Below, one piece after another: positions 33,993 through 43,113 of a stretch of DNA of 64,000 bases. The position numbers and the translations under genes are program-made. Source of the stretch: Halegenticoccus tardaugens (GTDB lineage Archaea; Halobacteriota; Halobacteria; Halobacteriales; Haloferacaceae). The notes under the pieces are model-generated. The model saw only the letters and a list, made by a program, of their open reading frames with translations. It had not been told where the DNA came from and made no database searches. Numbering within the stretch: the first letter of the stretch is position 1; the number at the start of each line of letters is the position of its first letter. The stretch spans positions 124,001 to 188,000 of the forward strand of contig NZ_SDIC01000002.1 of assembly GCF_004116405.1 (NCBI RefSeq), in the 5' to 3' direction.

Positions 33993-34079
33993 GCGTGGAC
34001 GTTCGAGGTGTGCTACCTAATAATTTGGTGAGCGCTAGCCTGCCGAACGTTTATCCTTTCCTTGCGTCTCTTGCTACGC
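33993..34079. promoter_or_regulatory. Divergent promoter of hydrolase copy 2 and Lrp regulator
   Basis: A minus-strand TATA-like box (34015-34027, CCAAATTATTAGG) lies 29 bases from the hydrolase start. A plus-strand box (34048-34056, CGTTTATCC) lies 28 bases from the regulator start at 34080. The 87-bp gap is the natural place for Lrp operators and autoregulation. Confidence 0.55.
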
Positions 34080-34565
34080 ATGGCTACCAACGGACCAGGG
34101 GAGATGGACGAGATCGACCGAATCGTGCTCGGCATCCTCGCCTCGAATCCGCGAACGCCGTACTCCGAAATCTCCGACCGGCTCGAGGAGCGCGGCTATC
34201 AGATGAGCAGCGAAGGGATTCGGTACCGCGCACAGAACCTCTTCGAGACAACCTCGACATTCTTCATGATCGACCCGGCAGAGCACAACTGGCTCGTTCT
34301 CCGGACCGCCATCACCGTCGTAAACGAAGCCGACGCAAAGGAGCGAACGGTCGAGATGCTCCGCGAGGATCCATTCTGGTTTATCAGCTCCGGGTTCGGA
34401 TCATTCGACATCTACGCGGTCGCGACCGCGCCGACGACGCACGAGGTCGACGATCTCCTCAATGGCCTGCGCAGAATCGAATGCATCGCCGACGTCGAGT
34501 ACTTCATCGAAACCAACCGCACGATCGACATCAGCAAGTACCTCCCGGTACCGGACTCTTCCTGA
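34080..34565 (+). CDS. Lrp/AsnC-family transcriptional regulator
   Basis: A 161-residue Lrp/AsnC-like protein. The N-terminal HTH (MDEIDRIVLGILASNPRTPYSEISDRLEERGYQMSSEG, about 7-45) is followed by an alpha/beta ligand-binding domain with repeating beta strands (about 65-150). These regulators sense amino acids and form octamers. It is divergent from hydrolase copy 2 and is a likely controller of it, perhaps also of the hydantoinase operon, in response to nitrogen or an amino-acid product. The ATG at 34080 fits the TATA box 28 bases upstream; an in-frame ATG at 34062 is too close to it. Confidence 0.9.
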   Translation: MATNGPGEMDEIDRIVLGILASNPRTPYSEISDRLEERGYQMSSEGIRYRAQNLFETTSTFFMIDPAEHNWLVLRTAITVVNEADAKERTVEMLREDPFWFISSGFGSFDIYAVATAPTTHEVDDLLNGLRRIECIADVEYFIETNRTIDISKYLPVPDSS

Positions 34566-35100
34566 CCGCGATCGGTTCCCGACTCCGCCCGAATCACCGC
34601 TGCAGGGGTAGTTCGGTTCCACGAATACGGCATACCGCCTGGGCGCACGTCGAGTCGACTATCGGAGATGCGACTATTTCGGTACTGACACGGCAGAACT
34701 GGGGATACACGAATAAATATAATTAAACGGCTCGCTTGCTCACAAGCACACAGAGACGGATTACGGGACGAATCGTCCTTCGGCATATACGTAACTATTC
34801 GAATCACCAGTGATTCTATTAAATATCTCCGACGATTAGCATCATGTATTTTAAGAATCTCTGCTATTAGCGAGGGGAAGACTACGCGAAAATGTGAACA
34901 CAAAGTCATTCCTGCGAATCGTGAATTCCAATTATATACGTTTGAGTGCGTTGGTCTTTTCGCTGAAATACGAATCGGTTGTGAGCGATGCGGTTACCGA
35001 CAAAGTCGACGCAATAACGCGATGAGAACGGAACCGTGGATCCGATGACCGGGGAGGAACGGACCGCGGATAATCTCGCCCAAAAAACTGCGGAGTACCT
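34566..35100. other. 535-bp AT-rich spacer, no gene seen
   Basis: The section 34690-34960 is markedly richer in A and T than the genes around it. Frames here are short and not acidic. No repeat, IS end or RNA is recognised. It separates the Lrp gene from a small membrane-protein gene. Confidence 0.5.
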
Positions 35101-35358
35101 TCACTCGGTCGTACTTTCGTCCCGTCGTACCCCTTGGATCCGGCGTGCCAGGCGCTCGAAGTGGCCGAACTGCGGGTGGTCGACGATGAGCTCTGAAATC
35201 ACAGCGAATGGTAAGGCGATGAGGACGATAAGTCCGATCATTTCCGGGGTCACTTCTGCCTCCGTGGTGAGCGCCACGGCGAGGACGTCCTCCGTCACCC
35301 CGAACACGAGGCCGATGACGAAGAATTCGAGCAATCGTTTCAACCGGTGCGTCTTCAT
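35101..35358 (-). CDS. Small two-span membrane protein
   Basis: An 85-residue protein with two hydrophobic segments (LLEFFVIGLVFGVTEDVLAVAL and MIGLIVLIALPFAVISELIV) and a charged C-terminus. The acidic linker between the spans is typical of haloarchaeal membrane proteins. The family is unknown to me. The ATG at 35358 (MKTHRLKRL) is used because residues upstream of it are Arg-rich and unlike the rest. Confidence 0.65.
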   Translation of the reverse strand: MKTHRLKRLLEFFVIGLVFGVTEDVLAVALTTEAEVTPEMIGLIVLIALPFAVISELIVDHPQFGHFERLARRIQGVRRDESTTE

Positions 35359-35549
35359 AGGTAGTATTGGAGCTCTCGACGGGAGTCTTCTTCGGCGACG
35401 TTCGCGATCCTCTCTGTTCTGGAGATTCACTGTACGCGGCACTCACCTCTTCGCCGCACGTCGAACGCGAACGGTACGGCGATTCGCGCCCTCCGAACGC
35501 GGCAGGATACTCGCTTTCGGCGGCTCACGGTTTTAGCTGAATTGAGGCG

Positions 35550-35900
35550 CTAAGCCCCCTTCCTCAACGACCGAGCGAAGCGAGGTCGTAGGGAGAGGAT
35601 ACAGCGCCGCACGGCGTGTTTTCATGTGTATCGGCAGGCTTACTACCCCGCCGGCAGTATGGGGTAGTAGAACACTCGTCACGATTCCGCCGGTGTTCAA
35701 ACGCGACAACAAGCGTGCATCGGGTGGTGTGACCGAGTGTTGCATCCGGTAGGAGTGGTTCACTCCGAACCGCCCAGCGAGGGAACCGCCTGCGGAGTCT
35801 GGAACCGCTGTGTCCACGTCGGATACAAGTTCCGACGCAGAAACAGGAAGCTCCGACCTAACGGAGGCGCGAAGCGCCGGAGTAGGTCGGAGTAGTTCAC
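35550..35900 (+). mobile_element. Short non-autonomous derivative of TnpB element family A
   Basis: About 350 bases with the left-end block AAGCCCCCTTCCTCAACGA and a right end GGTCGGAGTAGTTCAC like that of the intact element at 31.8 kb. No intact tnpB is present; the plus strand before the right end translates to a Ser/Thr/Glu-rich tail that looks like a decayed TnpB C-terminus. The right end overlaps the last codon and stop of the convergent fetB-like gene. Related short forms lie at 37.46-37.80 and 54.90-55.36 kb. Confidence 0.6.
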
Positions 35901-36718
35901 TCCGTTGGGTTTGCGTCGATTTCCCGTAATTGTTCGGCATCGGTGAAGACGTACCTCCCGATGAGCAAACTACTGATCATGCTCGTCAGCCCGCCGGCTC
36001 CGAAAATCATCGCCATGATGACGAACTGATACAGCGCGGCGTAAATCGGATTTTCTCCACCAAGAATCATCCCCGCCATAATTCCTGGAATCCAGACCCA
36101 TCCCAGGCTCTTCAACGAGTCGACGACTGGGATGAGCGACGCCCGAACACCGGTTCGAACGTGATCGGAGATTACCGCCTCGGATGAGGCACCGAGTGCC
36201 AATCCGGCTTCGATCTCCGCGCGGTTGGACGTGATTTCGCCTCTGAAACGATCCAGTGCGAGCGAATTGATTTGCATCGCATTTGCGATGATCATACTTC
36301 CGACGGGGACGAGATTGCGGACCGTCGTCTCGATCGCCCCCGCGAGAGTCATCGTGACGATCACCGAGCCGGATCCGGTGATTATCGCGAAAAAAGAAAC
36401 TTGAACGACGCCTGGGAGTCCTTCTCCTCGGTTTTTCGAAATCCACGTCGCACCGGCCATCATGAAGAGCAGAATGACGCCGCTCCAGAGGAAATCGACG
36501 GTGAGTAAGATACCGACGATCGATCCCATCGCAACGATCTGAACCAGCCCTCTGATCAGCGCCATGCCGAGTTCTCGCTCGAGTGCGAGACCGCGAACGT
36601 GGGAGATCCCGACGACGAGCGCAGCGAGCACAGCCGCGACCGCGACCTGCCGGACTCCCTGTCTCAACACAGGAGCCGTAAACTGGTTCGCGAACTCGTG
36701 TACCGAGGTTTCTATCAC
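35897..36718 (-). CDS. FetB-like ABC transporter permease (UPF0014)
   Basis: A 273-residue membrane protein with about seven hydrophobic spans and UPF0014 blocks such as LVQIVAMGSIVGILL, VGSMIIANAMQINSLALDRF and GLALGASSEAVI. In Escherichia coli the FetAB pair exports iron and protects against oxidative stress. The ATP-binding gene overlaps its start by four bases. Its TGA stop (35897-35899) lies inside the terminal GTAGTTCAC motif of the neighbouring IS derivative, so the insertion may have supplied the present C-terminus. Confidence 0.88.
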   Translation of the reverse strand: MIETSVHEFANQFTAPVLRQGVRQVAVAAVLAALVVGISHVRGLALERELGMALIRGLVQIVAMGSIVGILLTVDFLWSGVILLFMMAGATWISKNRGEGLPGVVQVSFFAIITGSGSVIVTMTLAGAIETTVRNLVPVGSMIIANAMQINSLALDRFRGEITSNRAEIEAGLALGASSEAVISDHVRTGVRASLIPVVDSLKSLGWVWIPGIMAGMILGGENPIYAALYQFVIMAMIFGAGGLTSMISSLLIGRYVFTDAEQLREIDANPTE

Positions 36719-37386
36719 GTGAGGACCTCCTCGACCGGTCCGGCCCGATCGACACGCCCGTCTCGCATGGCAAGCGCCTGATCGCCGAGTCGACGCGCTT
36801 GATCCACGTCGTGCGTGACCGCGATCACTGTCAAGTCGAGGTCGCTCACGAGTTCGGAAAGGAGCGCCTCGACGCGGCGTTCGGCCGCCGAATCGAGATG
36901 AGACGTCGGCTCGTCGAGGAGAAGCACGTCGGGGTCGTTGAGGAGGGTTCGAGCGATGGCCACGCGTTGTTTCTCGCCGCCGGAGAGCTCCTCGACGTCG
37001 CGGCTGTCGTAGCCCTCCAGACCGAGTCGATCGAGAAGTCGCTCGACCGCGGTTTGATCTACCGGCTCACCCCGAAGGATCGGCCCCCGAGCCACGTTCT
37101 CGGACACCGTTCCGGGAACGAGGGCCGGATCCTGCGGAACGAGCCCGACGCGCATTCGAAGGAGACGGGGGTCGATCGTCCGATAGTCGACGCCGTCGAG
37201 GAGCACCGTTCCGTCGGTCGGTTCGTCAAGCCGATTGAGGAGGCGAAGAAACGATGATTTCCCGGCCCCCGAGGGCCCGACGACGACGAGGACGTCGGAT
37301 TCGGTGACTGAGATCGAGACGTCGTTGACGATGGGTTCGCCGTCGACGATTCGCGTGAGATTTCGTGTCTCGATTTTCGGTGCCAT
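36715..37386 (-). CDS. FetA-like ABC transporter ATP-binding protein
   Basis: A 223-residue ABC ATPase. Walker A is GPSGAGKSS, the signature LSGGEKQRVAIA, Walker B VLLLDEPTSHLD and the switch His VTHDVDQA; all catalytic residues are intact. It is encoded just before the UPF0014 permease with a four-base overlap, the FetAB arrangement. The pair probably exports iron or another metal across the cytoplasmic membrane. No substrate-binding protein is nearby, which also fits an exporter. Confidence 0.88.
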   Translation of the reverse strand: MAPKIETRNLTRIVDGEPIVNDVSISVTESDVLVVVGPSGAGKSSFLRLLNRLDEPTDGTVLLDGVDYRTIDPRLLRMRVGLVPQDPALVPGTVSENVARGPILRGEPVDQTAVERLLDRLGLEGYDSRDVEELSGGEKQRVAIARTLLNDPDVLLLDEPTSHLDSAAERRVEALLSELVSDLDLTVIAVTHDVDQARRLGDQALAMRDGRVDRAGPVEEVLT

Positions 37387-37456
37387 CGACGATGGCTACC
37401 GGCGGTGACGTAAAGGTTCGTTCGGTCAGCTGGGTGTGACGAGAGGGGAACGGAAC

Positions 37457-37800
37457 GTGAACTACTCCCACCTACCGCGCTCGGGTTACTCACCCCTCGC
37501 GTGGTGAGGTGGGAGCTTCCTCGGTCACCGACGCGACGTGCAGATTCACACGGAATCCACAGCGGTCGCAGTCTCCGGAGGCGTCAATTCGACCCGTCCC
37601 ATGCCTATCTGACCGCACTGCGCAGTGCGTCGAACGGGTTGGAACCCCCAACCCGTTCTCCTATCACGCACAGTACCGCATTGGTGGGATAGTACATCAC
37701 GCTAGCGCACACGTCAGAAAGACGATGACGGCGGGCGTATCCCCTCCCTCCTCGCGCCGTCGGCGCTCGGTGAGGAAGGGGCCTTATCCGCCTGCAATTC
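37457..37800 (-). mobile_element. Short derivative of TnpB element family A, reverse orientation
   Basis: Read on the minus strand it begins with an AAGGCCCCTTCCTCA block near 37790 and ends with GGTGGGAGTAGTTCAC at 37457-37472. Just before the right end it encodes MGRVELTPPETATAVDS, a sequence typical of TnpB C-termini, followed by stops and shifts. The core of tnpB is deleted. It is about 344 bases, close in size to the copy at 35.55-35.90 kb. Confidence 0.6.
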
Positions 37801-37942
37801 AGATAAAGATTCGGTCGTTTCAGTTGCCGTGTGGTACGGAGTCTCCTCCTCAACGAGCGAGTAGGGAGCGCGTTCGTCAGCTCTCCAACCTCACAACGCG
37901 GAACCACGGAAGTGGCCCTACGATACACCGCCGGCTCTGCTG

Positions 37943-38029
37943 ATGATCGATCAGAAAGACGCCGTGCCGTCGAGTCGCACGTTCGACGCTCTCAGCTACT
38001 CGTCCCGTCGGCGGATTCTCGTTCGTCAG
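37943..38029 (+). pseudogene. Possible N-terminal fragment of a winged-helix regulator
   Basis: From the ATG at 37943 the frame gives MIDQKDAVPSSRTFDALSY then SSRRRILVRQ, which resembles the start of haloarchaeal winged-helix proteins. Thereafter the similarity is lost and the frame stops near 38109. It lies beside an IS derivative. The match is short, so this is tentative. Confidence 0.3.
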
Positions 38030-38079
38030 GGTTCTGTCCGACGAATAGCTTACAACCTGGCGGTGGAAAGTAGACACCT

Positions 38080-38274
38080 ATGGGACACAGCGTCGGTCGA
38101 GTTGGCGGGCTGATACTGGTGTTCGTTTTCGTAGTGCTGTTCTTCGAGGATATTTACATATTCGCCGTCGCCGGGGTGATTCCCGGAATCGAGTTTTTCG
38201 TCGGAATCGTCCTCTGTATCCTAATCTGGTACCTCGCTATTCGCCTCGCGCGAACTCATCGGCCGCTATCGTGA
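38080..38274 (+). CDS. Small two-span membrane protein
   Basis: A 64-residue protein, largely hydrophobic, with two spans (GLILVFVFVVLFFEDIYIF and FFVGIVLCILIWYLAI) and a short basic tail. No family is recognised. A short gene in an IS-rich region could be spurious, but hydrophobic continuity without stops and a clean ATG support it. Confidence 0.5.
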   Translation: MGHSVGRVGGLILVFVFVVLFFEDIYIFAVAGVIPGIEFFVGIVLCILIWYLAIRLARTHRPLS

Positions 38275-38506
38275 TGATCGCTGTTCTCCGTTTTGTATGC
38301 GCCAAACCGACTAGTTAGACAGAAATAGTCCGTGATATATTCGCTCGCGGCGAGTATGTCTCACACGGCACCACACGGTAAGTGACAAAAACGAGGGCAC
38401 ACCATCCCACGGCAGAAAACTGTCGCAGTTCACCGACGTTGCGCCCGGACCACCGCTATGAGCTCGGGTACCCTGAACCACTCTTTGCAGATGTGACCGT
38501 TTCTCG

Positions 38507-39472
38507 TTAGCGGAGACCCATCGCTTCGATTTGCTCTTGGTAGCGATTGCGAATCGTCACTTCGGTCACCTGCGCCACCTGCGCCACTTCTTTTTGCGTC
38601 TGCTTCTCGTTGCAAAGGAGACTCGCAGCGTACAGCGCTGCAGCGGCAAAGCCGGTCGGTGATTTGCCCGACAGCAAGCCCGCTTCGGTAGACGTGTCGA
38701 TGATTTCCTTCGCTTTGTGCTGGACTTCTTCGCTCACTTCCAGTTCCGAGGCGAACCGGGGAACGTACTGTTTCGGGTCGACCGGATGCAATTCGAGGCC
38801 GAGTTCCTGCGCAATATAGCGATACGTTCGACCGATCTCCTTCTTGCCGACGCGAGAGACCTCGGTGATCTCATCGAGACTCCGCGGAAGATTCTCTTGG
38901 CGACACGCTGCGTACAGCGCGCTCGTCGCGACGCCCTCAATCGAACGGCCACGGATGAGGTCCTCGTTCAGCGCCCGACGATAGATGACTGACGCGACTT
39001 CGCGGACTGAACGCGGGACGCCGAGCGCAGAGGCCATCCGGTCGGTTTCTGACAGTGCGAACTGTAAGTTGCGTTCCCCCGCGTCCTTCGTGCGGATTCG
39101 CTCCTGCCAGGTGCGCAGTCGGCTCATCTGCTCGCGCTTTTGTGCCGACAAGGACCGTCCGTACGCATCTTTGTTCTTCCAGTCGATCGTCGTGGTGAGC
39201 CCTTTATCGTGCATCGTCTGCGTGGTGGGTGCGCCCACCCGCGACTTCGAGTCCCGCTCGTTCTGATTGAACGCGCGCCACTCTGGCCCTCGATCGATGG
39301 AGTGCTCTTTGACGACCAACCCACAGTCCGTACACACCGATTCACCGGTACTCGTGCTTTTGACGACCGTTCCAGAGGCACATTCTGGGCACGTGTCAAC
39401 GGACGAGGAACGCTCAGGGCGCTCGTTCGAATCCATCCGAGAGGAAGGTGATCGCTGGGTGAACTCCGTCAT
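38507..39472 (-). CDS. tfb: Transcription initiation factor IIB (TFB)
   Basis: A 321-residue archaeal TFB, which binds the TBP-TATA complex and recruits RNA polymerase. The N-terminal zinc ribbon [10 protein letters not shown]...CTDCGLVV is followed by the B-finger region ([40 protein letters not shown] split over about 50 residues) and two cyclin folds (about 115-210 and 215-315). Haloarchaea have many TFBs that change promoter choice; this copy stands alone among IS remnants and may be one of the variable paralogues. A CTTAAGTAC box centred at 39501 fits the ATG at 39472, whereas an ATG at 39517 would be upstream of it. Confidence 0.95.
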   Translation of the reverse strand: MTEFTQRSPSSRMDSNERPERSSSVDTCPECASGTVVKSTSTGESVCTDCGLVVKEHSIDRGPEWRAFNQNERDSKSRVGAPTTQTMHDKGLTTTIDWKNKDAYGRSLSAQKREQMSRLRTWQERIRTKDAGERNLQFALSETDRMASALGVPRSVREVASVIYRRALNEDLIRGRSIEGVATSALYAACRQENLPRSLDEITEVSRVGKKEIGRTYRYIAQELGLELHPVDPKQYVPRFASELEVSEEVQHKAKEIIDTSTEAGLLSGKSPTGFAAAALYAASLLCNEKQTQKEVAQVAQVTEVTIRNRYQEQIEAMGLR

Positions 39473-39936
39473 TGAGATTGGATCACACACGGGGCCGTAC
39501 TTAAGCTTATGGCTCACACCCCTTCGCTTGTTGAACTACACGGAGAATTTGACGCGCTCTTTGGAGGATTGGTCGCTCTATGAGCGTTTCGACGCGTTCG
39601 CTCCGGACGCGATCTCCCCAGCGATGTTCGAGTACATCGACTGTGAGGCGGTCCACGGGCGATGGGGCGTTAGCTCGATGGCGGACCATCAATTATATAT
39701 AAGTTATGTAGTGAATACAGTAATTGATTGAGTAAATTATTTACGGGAGGCAAAGATAATCTCAGTATGCGATCGTTTGCTGTCCAGCTTCCTTCCCGAA
39801 CGGCGAAGTCAGACACGAAATGCAAACCGGCGCTTCACGTCAATTGCCCCCCGGAGATCGCAGGCAAGCGGATCTCGTCGACCCGCCATTTTGGTAACTA
39901 CGCTGTACCGATTGATTTTGCGCTATTTGATAGCAT
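39473..39936. other. 464-bp spacer with tfb promoter, otherwise empty
   Basis: Holds the TATA-like box of tfb (39497-39505) and an AT-rich block at 39690-39750 that may serve the PiT gene. Frames around 39540-39731 on the plus strand are open but match nothing I know. No IS end is visible. Confidence 0.45.
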
Positions 39937-41118
39937 ATGAGCCTCTCACTTCTTTTCGTTTGCGGGTTGCTTGTGGCGGTGTTCGTCGGCTTCAATATCG
40001 GGGGATCGTCTACGGGTGTCGCATTCGGGCCTGCGGTCGGGAGCAACGTCATTGGGAAGGTCGCCGCCGCTGGGCTAATGACCGGGTTTGCGCTGTTGGG
40101 CGGCTGGACGGTCGGGCGAAACGTGATCGAAACGATGAGCGAAGGTATCGTTCCGAACTCGGAGTTCACGCTCCTCGCCAGCGTCGGCGTACTTTTCTTC
40201 GTCGGGTTCGCGTTGTTAATCTCGAATCTCTTCGGTGTACCGGCATCCACATCGATGACAGCGGTTGGGTCGATCGCCGGATTGGGCGTGGCAACGGGGA
40301 CGATCGACTGGTCGGTGATGGGGCGAATTGTTTCGTGGTGGTTATTCGCTCCCATGATCGCGTTTTGGGTGTGTGCTGTCATCGGTCGCTACTTTTATCC
40401 TCATCTCGATGCACACTTCGAACTTGACCGCTCTGCGGGCTCACTTCTCCGTTTTGAGCACTCTGGAGTGCTTCCGACGCCGGTATTGAACGACACGACA
40501 AGAGGCGAGCTATTGGGCGCGCTCTCCGTTGTTGGAATCGGGTGCTATATGGCGTTCAGTGCGGGGGCGAGTAACGTTGCGAACGCGATCGCTCCGCTCG
40601 TCGGAAGCGGCGATTTAGCACTTGAGCCCGGCATCCTCCTCGCTGCCGGCGCGATCGGATTCGGGGCGTTTACGATTGCACGCCGAACACTCAACACAGT
40701 GGGAAACGATCTGACGGATCTCCCTATCCTGGCTGCCCTGATCGTCGAAATCGTCAGCGCGAGCCTCATCACATTTCTCTCTTCGATCGGTATCCCCGCT
40801 AGCCTGGCAGTTAGTGCAACGATGTGCATTATCGGCCTGGGATGGGGCCGGGCTACACGGACGACGACGTTCACCGAAACGGCGACAGCGGCAATCCGTG
40901 GAAGTAAAACGGAGACATCGAAAGGCATGGTGAGGGAACGATCAGAATCGATCGAGGAATCGGCTCCCAAAGCAGCTGAGCGCAGTTTGACCGAACCCCC
41001 CGCAGACGATCTTTATAACCCTGCGGTGACCGCTCGGGTCTTTATCCTCTGGGTACTGACTCCCTCCATCGCCGTTCTCGCGTCGTATGTGACGTTCAAA
41101 CTCGTGTTTGCTCTCTGA
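39937..41118 (+). CDS. PiT-family (Pho-4) inorganic anion transporter
   Basis: A 393-residue membrane protein of the PiT family with inverted repeats: repeat 1 contains GFNIGGSSTGVAFGPAVGSN and VPASTSMTAVGS, repeat 2 SAGASNVANAIAPLVGS and IPASLAVSATM. A cytoplasmic acidic loop of about 60 residues lies between spans near 310-370. The family moves phosphate, or sulfate in CysP-type members, with protons or sodium. No pho regulatory gene is adjacent. The replacement of the usual GANDxxN motif with GFNIGGS in repeat 1 is worth noting. A family-B IS end begins 34 bases after its stop. Confidence 0.9.
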   Translation: MSLSLLFVCGLLVAVFVGFNIGGSSTGVAFGPAVGSNVIGKVAAAGLMTGFALLGGWTVGRNVIETMSEGIVPNSEFTLLASVGVLFFVGFALLISNLFGVPASTSMTAVGSIAGLGVATGTIDWSVMGRIVSWWLFAPMIAFWVCAVIGRYFYPHLDAHFELDRSAGSLLRFEHSGVLPTPVLNDTTRGELLGALSVVGIGCYMAFSAGASNVANAIAPLVGSGDLALEPGILLAAGAIGFGAFTIARRTLNTVGNDLTDLPILAALIVEIVSASLITFLSSIGIPASLAVSATMCIIGLGWGRATRTTTFTETATAAIRGSKTETSKGMVRERSESIEESAPKAAERSLTEPPADDLYNPAVTARVFILWVLTPSIAVLASYVTFKLVFAL

Positions 41119-41518
41119 GCGAGCCGGTACCTCGACAGGTGAACGTGTGCTTTGACATCCTCCCCGCCCTGAAGGGTGAGGATTCCCACGAGCGACGGCC
41201 CGCTGAGTTGGGATGTTTACGGTTCGCACACCGACGAGGTGCTGGCCATGCCAAGTGGCCGTTACTCCTATCCTCGACACGTCCGTTCCCGTCGTTTCCT
41301 CGGGGCTTCGGGCGTGCGTCGGCGGATTCGGAGGTACTTGGGTCTGTAGCGTCGGTACCCGACGTGAGGTATCCCGACGGGGTACCGTCGAGCCTCGGTC
41401 GGGAGGTCCGAATTTGTCCGATTGTCCCGGTATGGGCGCGGGCATGCCGCGTCGGATAGGTATAGAACCGCACGGAGAGCACCTAAGACTATGCCACACA
41501 CTGAAAGGAGACGATGAC

Positions 41519-41558
41519 GGCGATTCATCCCACGACTTGAGTCGTGGGATGAATCGCC
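41519..41558. repeat. 19-bp perfect inverted repeat with 2-nt spacer
   Basis: Left arm GGCGATTCATCCCACGACT (41519-41537) and right arm 41540-41558 are exact reverse complements around TG. It lies 58 bases after the tnpB stop, followed at about 41577-41597 by a second hairpin CCTCGGGG-TCAAG-CCCCGAGG. Transcribed, it forms a strong stem-loop, perhaps part of the TnpB right-end RNA or a terminator. Confidence 0.85.
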
Positions 41559-41616
41559 TGTTTCCACGTAAATTGCCTCGGGGTCAAGCCCCGAGGCTTT
41601 CGCGTGGACTCCCATT

Positions 41617-42828
41617 CTACCCACTAACAGTGGGAGGCGAATATTCGCCGTTCACGTTCAGCGTCCCGCGATTCAAGCGCACATCTACGGGTGCGCCTCC
41701 GTCGTTTGCGTTTTGCCGACGACGGAGATACTGCAAACCGATGTTTTTGGAAGCGTTATAATCAGCGTGATTCTCGTACCCGCACTTCTCACACACGAAC
41801 GCATCTCCCGACCGATTGTCGCGGTGGGTAAACCCGCACGTCGAACACCGTTTGGACGTGTTCCGAGGGTCAACCTGCACGGCTTCCACGTCATACTCCT
41901 CTGCTTTGTATTGGACGTACTCGTACAGGCGTCTGAACGCCCAGATGTGTTGCCACGTCGCCTGCGGGATGTTCTTCCGAATATGGGTCAAGTCCTCGAA
42001 CACGATGAGTGAGCAGCCGTGTTCGACGGCTTCTTCGATGAGTTCGTTCGCTACCGAGTGCAGGAATATCTCGAATCGACCCGTCTCTTTGCGACCGACG
42101 CTCTCGATGTTCTCGTGGGCGTGCCGTGCGCCACACTGTTGGAGCGAGCCACGACGCTTCTCATACTCTTTGCGCCAGTGGTTGAACTCGTCTGTCGACC
42201 AGAACCGACCTGTCGAAGCAACAGCGATATTGTTGACGCCCAAATCCACACCAAGGACTGTTCTGTGCTTGGACTCGGATTCAGACTCATCGTCGCCTTC
42301 GACTTTCCGCATTGAGGCGTGCAAGTACCATTCACCGTCGCGGTACTGCAAGTGTGCCATCCTGAACTCGAAGTCTTCGTCGGAGATGTACTTCGTCGGA
42401 GGTTTCTCTGAGTCGTCGGGAAGGATGTAGTCACATTCGATGCGCCCGTCAACGGTGGAGAGGGAAACGTGGTCGCGGTGGAACGTCGCGGAGCGTTTGT
42501 CGTAAACCGCGCTGTCTGCTGAGAAGTAAGGCTGTGACGTTTTCTCTCCGTGTTTGAGGCGTTCAACACCGCTCTTGACGGCTTCGACCGCACGGCGAAT
42601 CCCTTTCTGAACGAGGTTGGCGGTGAGGTCTGTTTCGTCGCGGAGTTGGTCGTACAGGGCACGTTCTGCTTTGGCCTTGGAGGTGACGTGGTATCCGTCG
42701 TCGCCGTACCAGCACCACTCTGAGGCGGTGTTGGCGCAGTGTTTGAACTGCTCGACAGTCTCTCGGAGGAGCGAGTCGGCTCCTTTGGGCGTGTCGAGTC
42801 TGATGACGGCGGTACGGCGGTATTTCAC
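41617..42828 (-). CDS. tnpB: TnpB RNA-guided nuclease, IS200/IS605 superfamily (second copy)
   Basis: A 403-residue TnpB with RuvC residues Asp195 (GVDLGVN), Glu278 (IVFEDL) and Asp356 (HADYNASKNI), and zinc ligands Cys328, Cys331, Cys346 and Cys349, all intact. It shares blocks such as YDKRSATF and DLTANLVQ with the copy at 31.9 kb but is clearly a different lineage and its element ends differ. No tnpA is present. Activity of the nuclease is plausible; its guide would come from the right-end region at 41153-41616. Confidence 0.93.
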   Translation of the reverse strand: MKYRRTAVIRLDTPKGADSLLRETVEQFKHCANTASEWCWYGDDGYHVTSKAKAERALYDQLRDETDLTANLVQKGIRRAVEAVKSGVERLKHGEKTSQPYFSADSAVYDKRSATFHRDHVSLSTVDGRIECDYILPDDSEKPPTKYISDEDFEFRMAHLQYRDGEWYLHASMRKVEGDDESESESKHRTVLGVDLGVNNIAVASTGRFWSTDEFNHWRKEYEKRRGSLQQCGARHAHENIESVGRKETGRFEIFLHSVANELIEEAVEHGCSLIVFEDLTHIRKNIPQATWQHIWAFRRLYEYVQYKAEEYDVEAVQVDPRNTSKRCSTCGFTHRDNRSGDAFVCEKCGYENHADYNASKNIGLQYLRRRQNANDGGAPVDVRLNRGTLNVNGEYSPPTVSG

Positions 42829-42939
42829 CGTGTTTCACATATTGGACTGTAGTTACTTAATTGGAGGGAGTCGTCCTTGCCATCGAACGTGGTTGGTGGA
42901 GTGTATTGTCGGCTTCCTCCCCGAGGTCAAGCCTCGGGG

Positions 42940-43113
42940 CATCTGCCTTGATCATTCTGTGAACAGGTCGTGTTCCAGCCGATGGCAGTCGTCTGATCAG
43001 CGCCACATAGGCGGATGAAGGCGGTGTCGATGTCGAAAACCGCCGGATTGACCGGCGCACTGGTCAGTCTGTCTCCGCTGTCCGCGACCACCAAACGAGC
43101 GGGTGGCGGCTCG
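42940..43113. other. Spacer with possible gene fragment
   Basis: On the minus strand bases 43154 down to 42940 read as an open frame (ADEPPPARLVVADSGDRL and later DIDTAFIRLC) with acidic composition, ending at the IS left end. It could be a gene fragment cut by the insertion, but I recognise no family and it overlaps the Bat-like gene's 3' end. Confidence 0.25.

Larger units (their letters stand above)
41153..42939 (-). mobile_element. TnpB-only insertion sequence, family B, with long 3' region
   Basis: Read on the minus strand the element begins near a hairpin CCCCGAGG-TCAAG-CCTCGGGG (42919-42939), encodes tnpB at 42828-41617 and ends at GGGGAGGATGTCA (41153-41165). The 460 bases after the tnpB stop carry two hairpins and another GC-rich stretch and should include the guide-RNA region; they are long for one element, so a second remnant may be nested there. 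The same terminal motif occurs at 44.67, 44.98, 50.6, 52.03 and 62.0 kb. Confidence 0.7.

Noticed and set aside
34994..35446. 150-codon minus-strand frame overlapping the small membrane protein
   Set aside because: Arg/Pro/Gly-rich shadow; the other frame encodes two clean membrane spans.
35533..35940. 135-codon minus-strand frame in the IS derivative
   Set aside because: It runs across the non-autonomous element and the fetB-like gene end in a different frame, with no family features.
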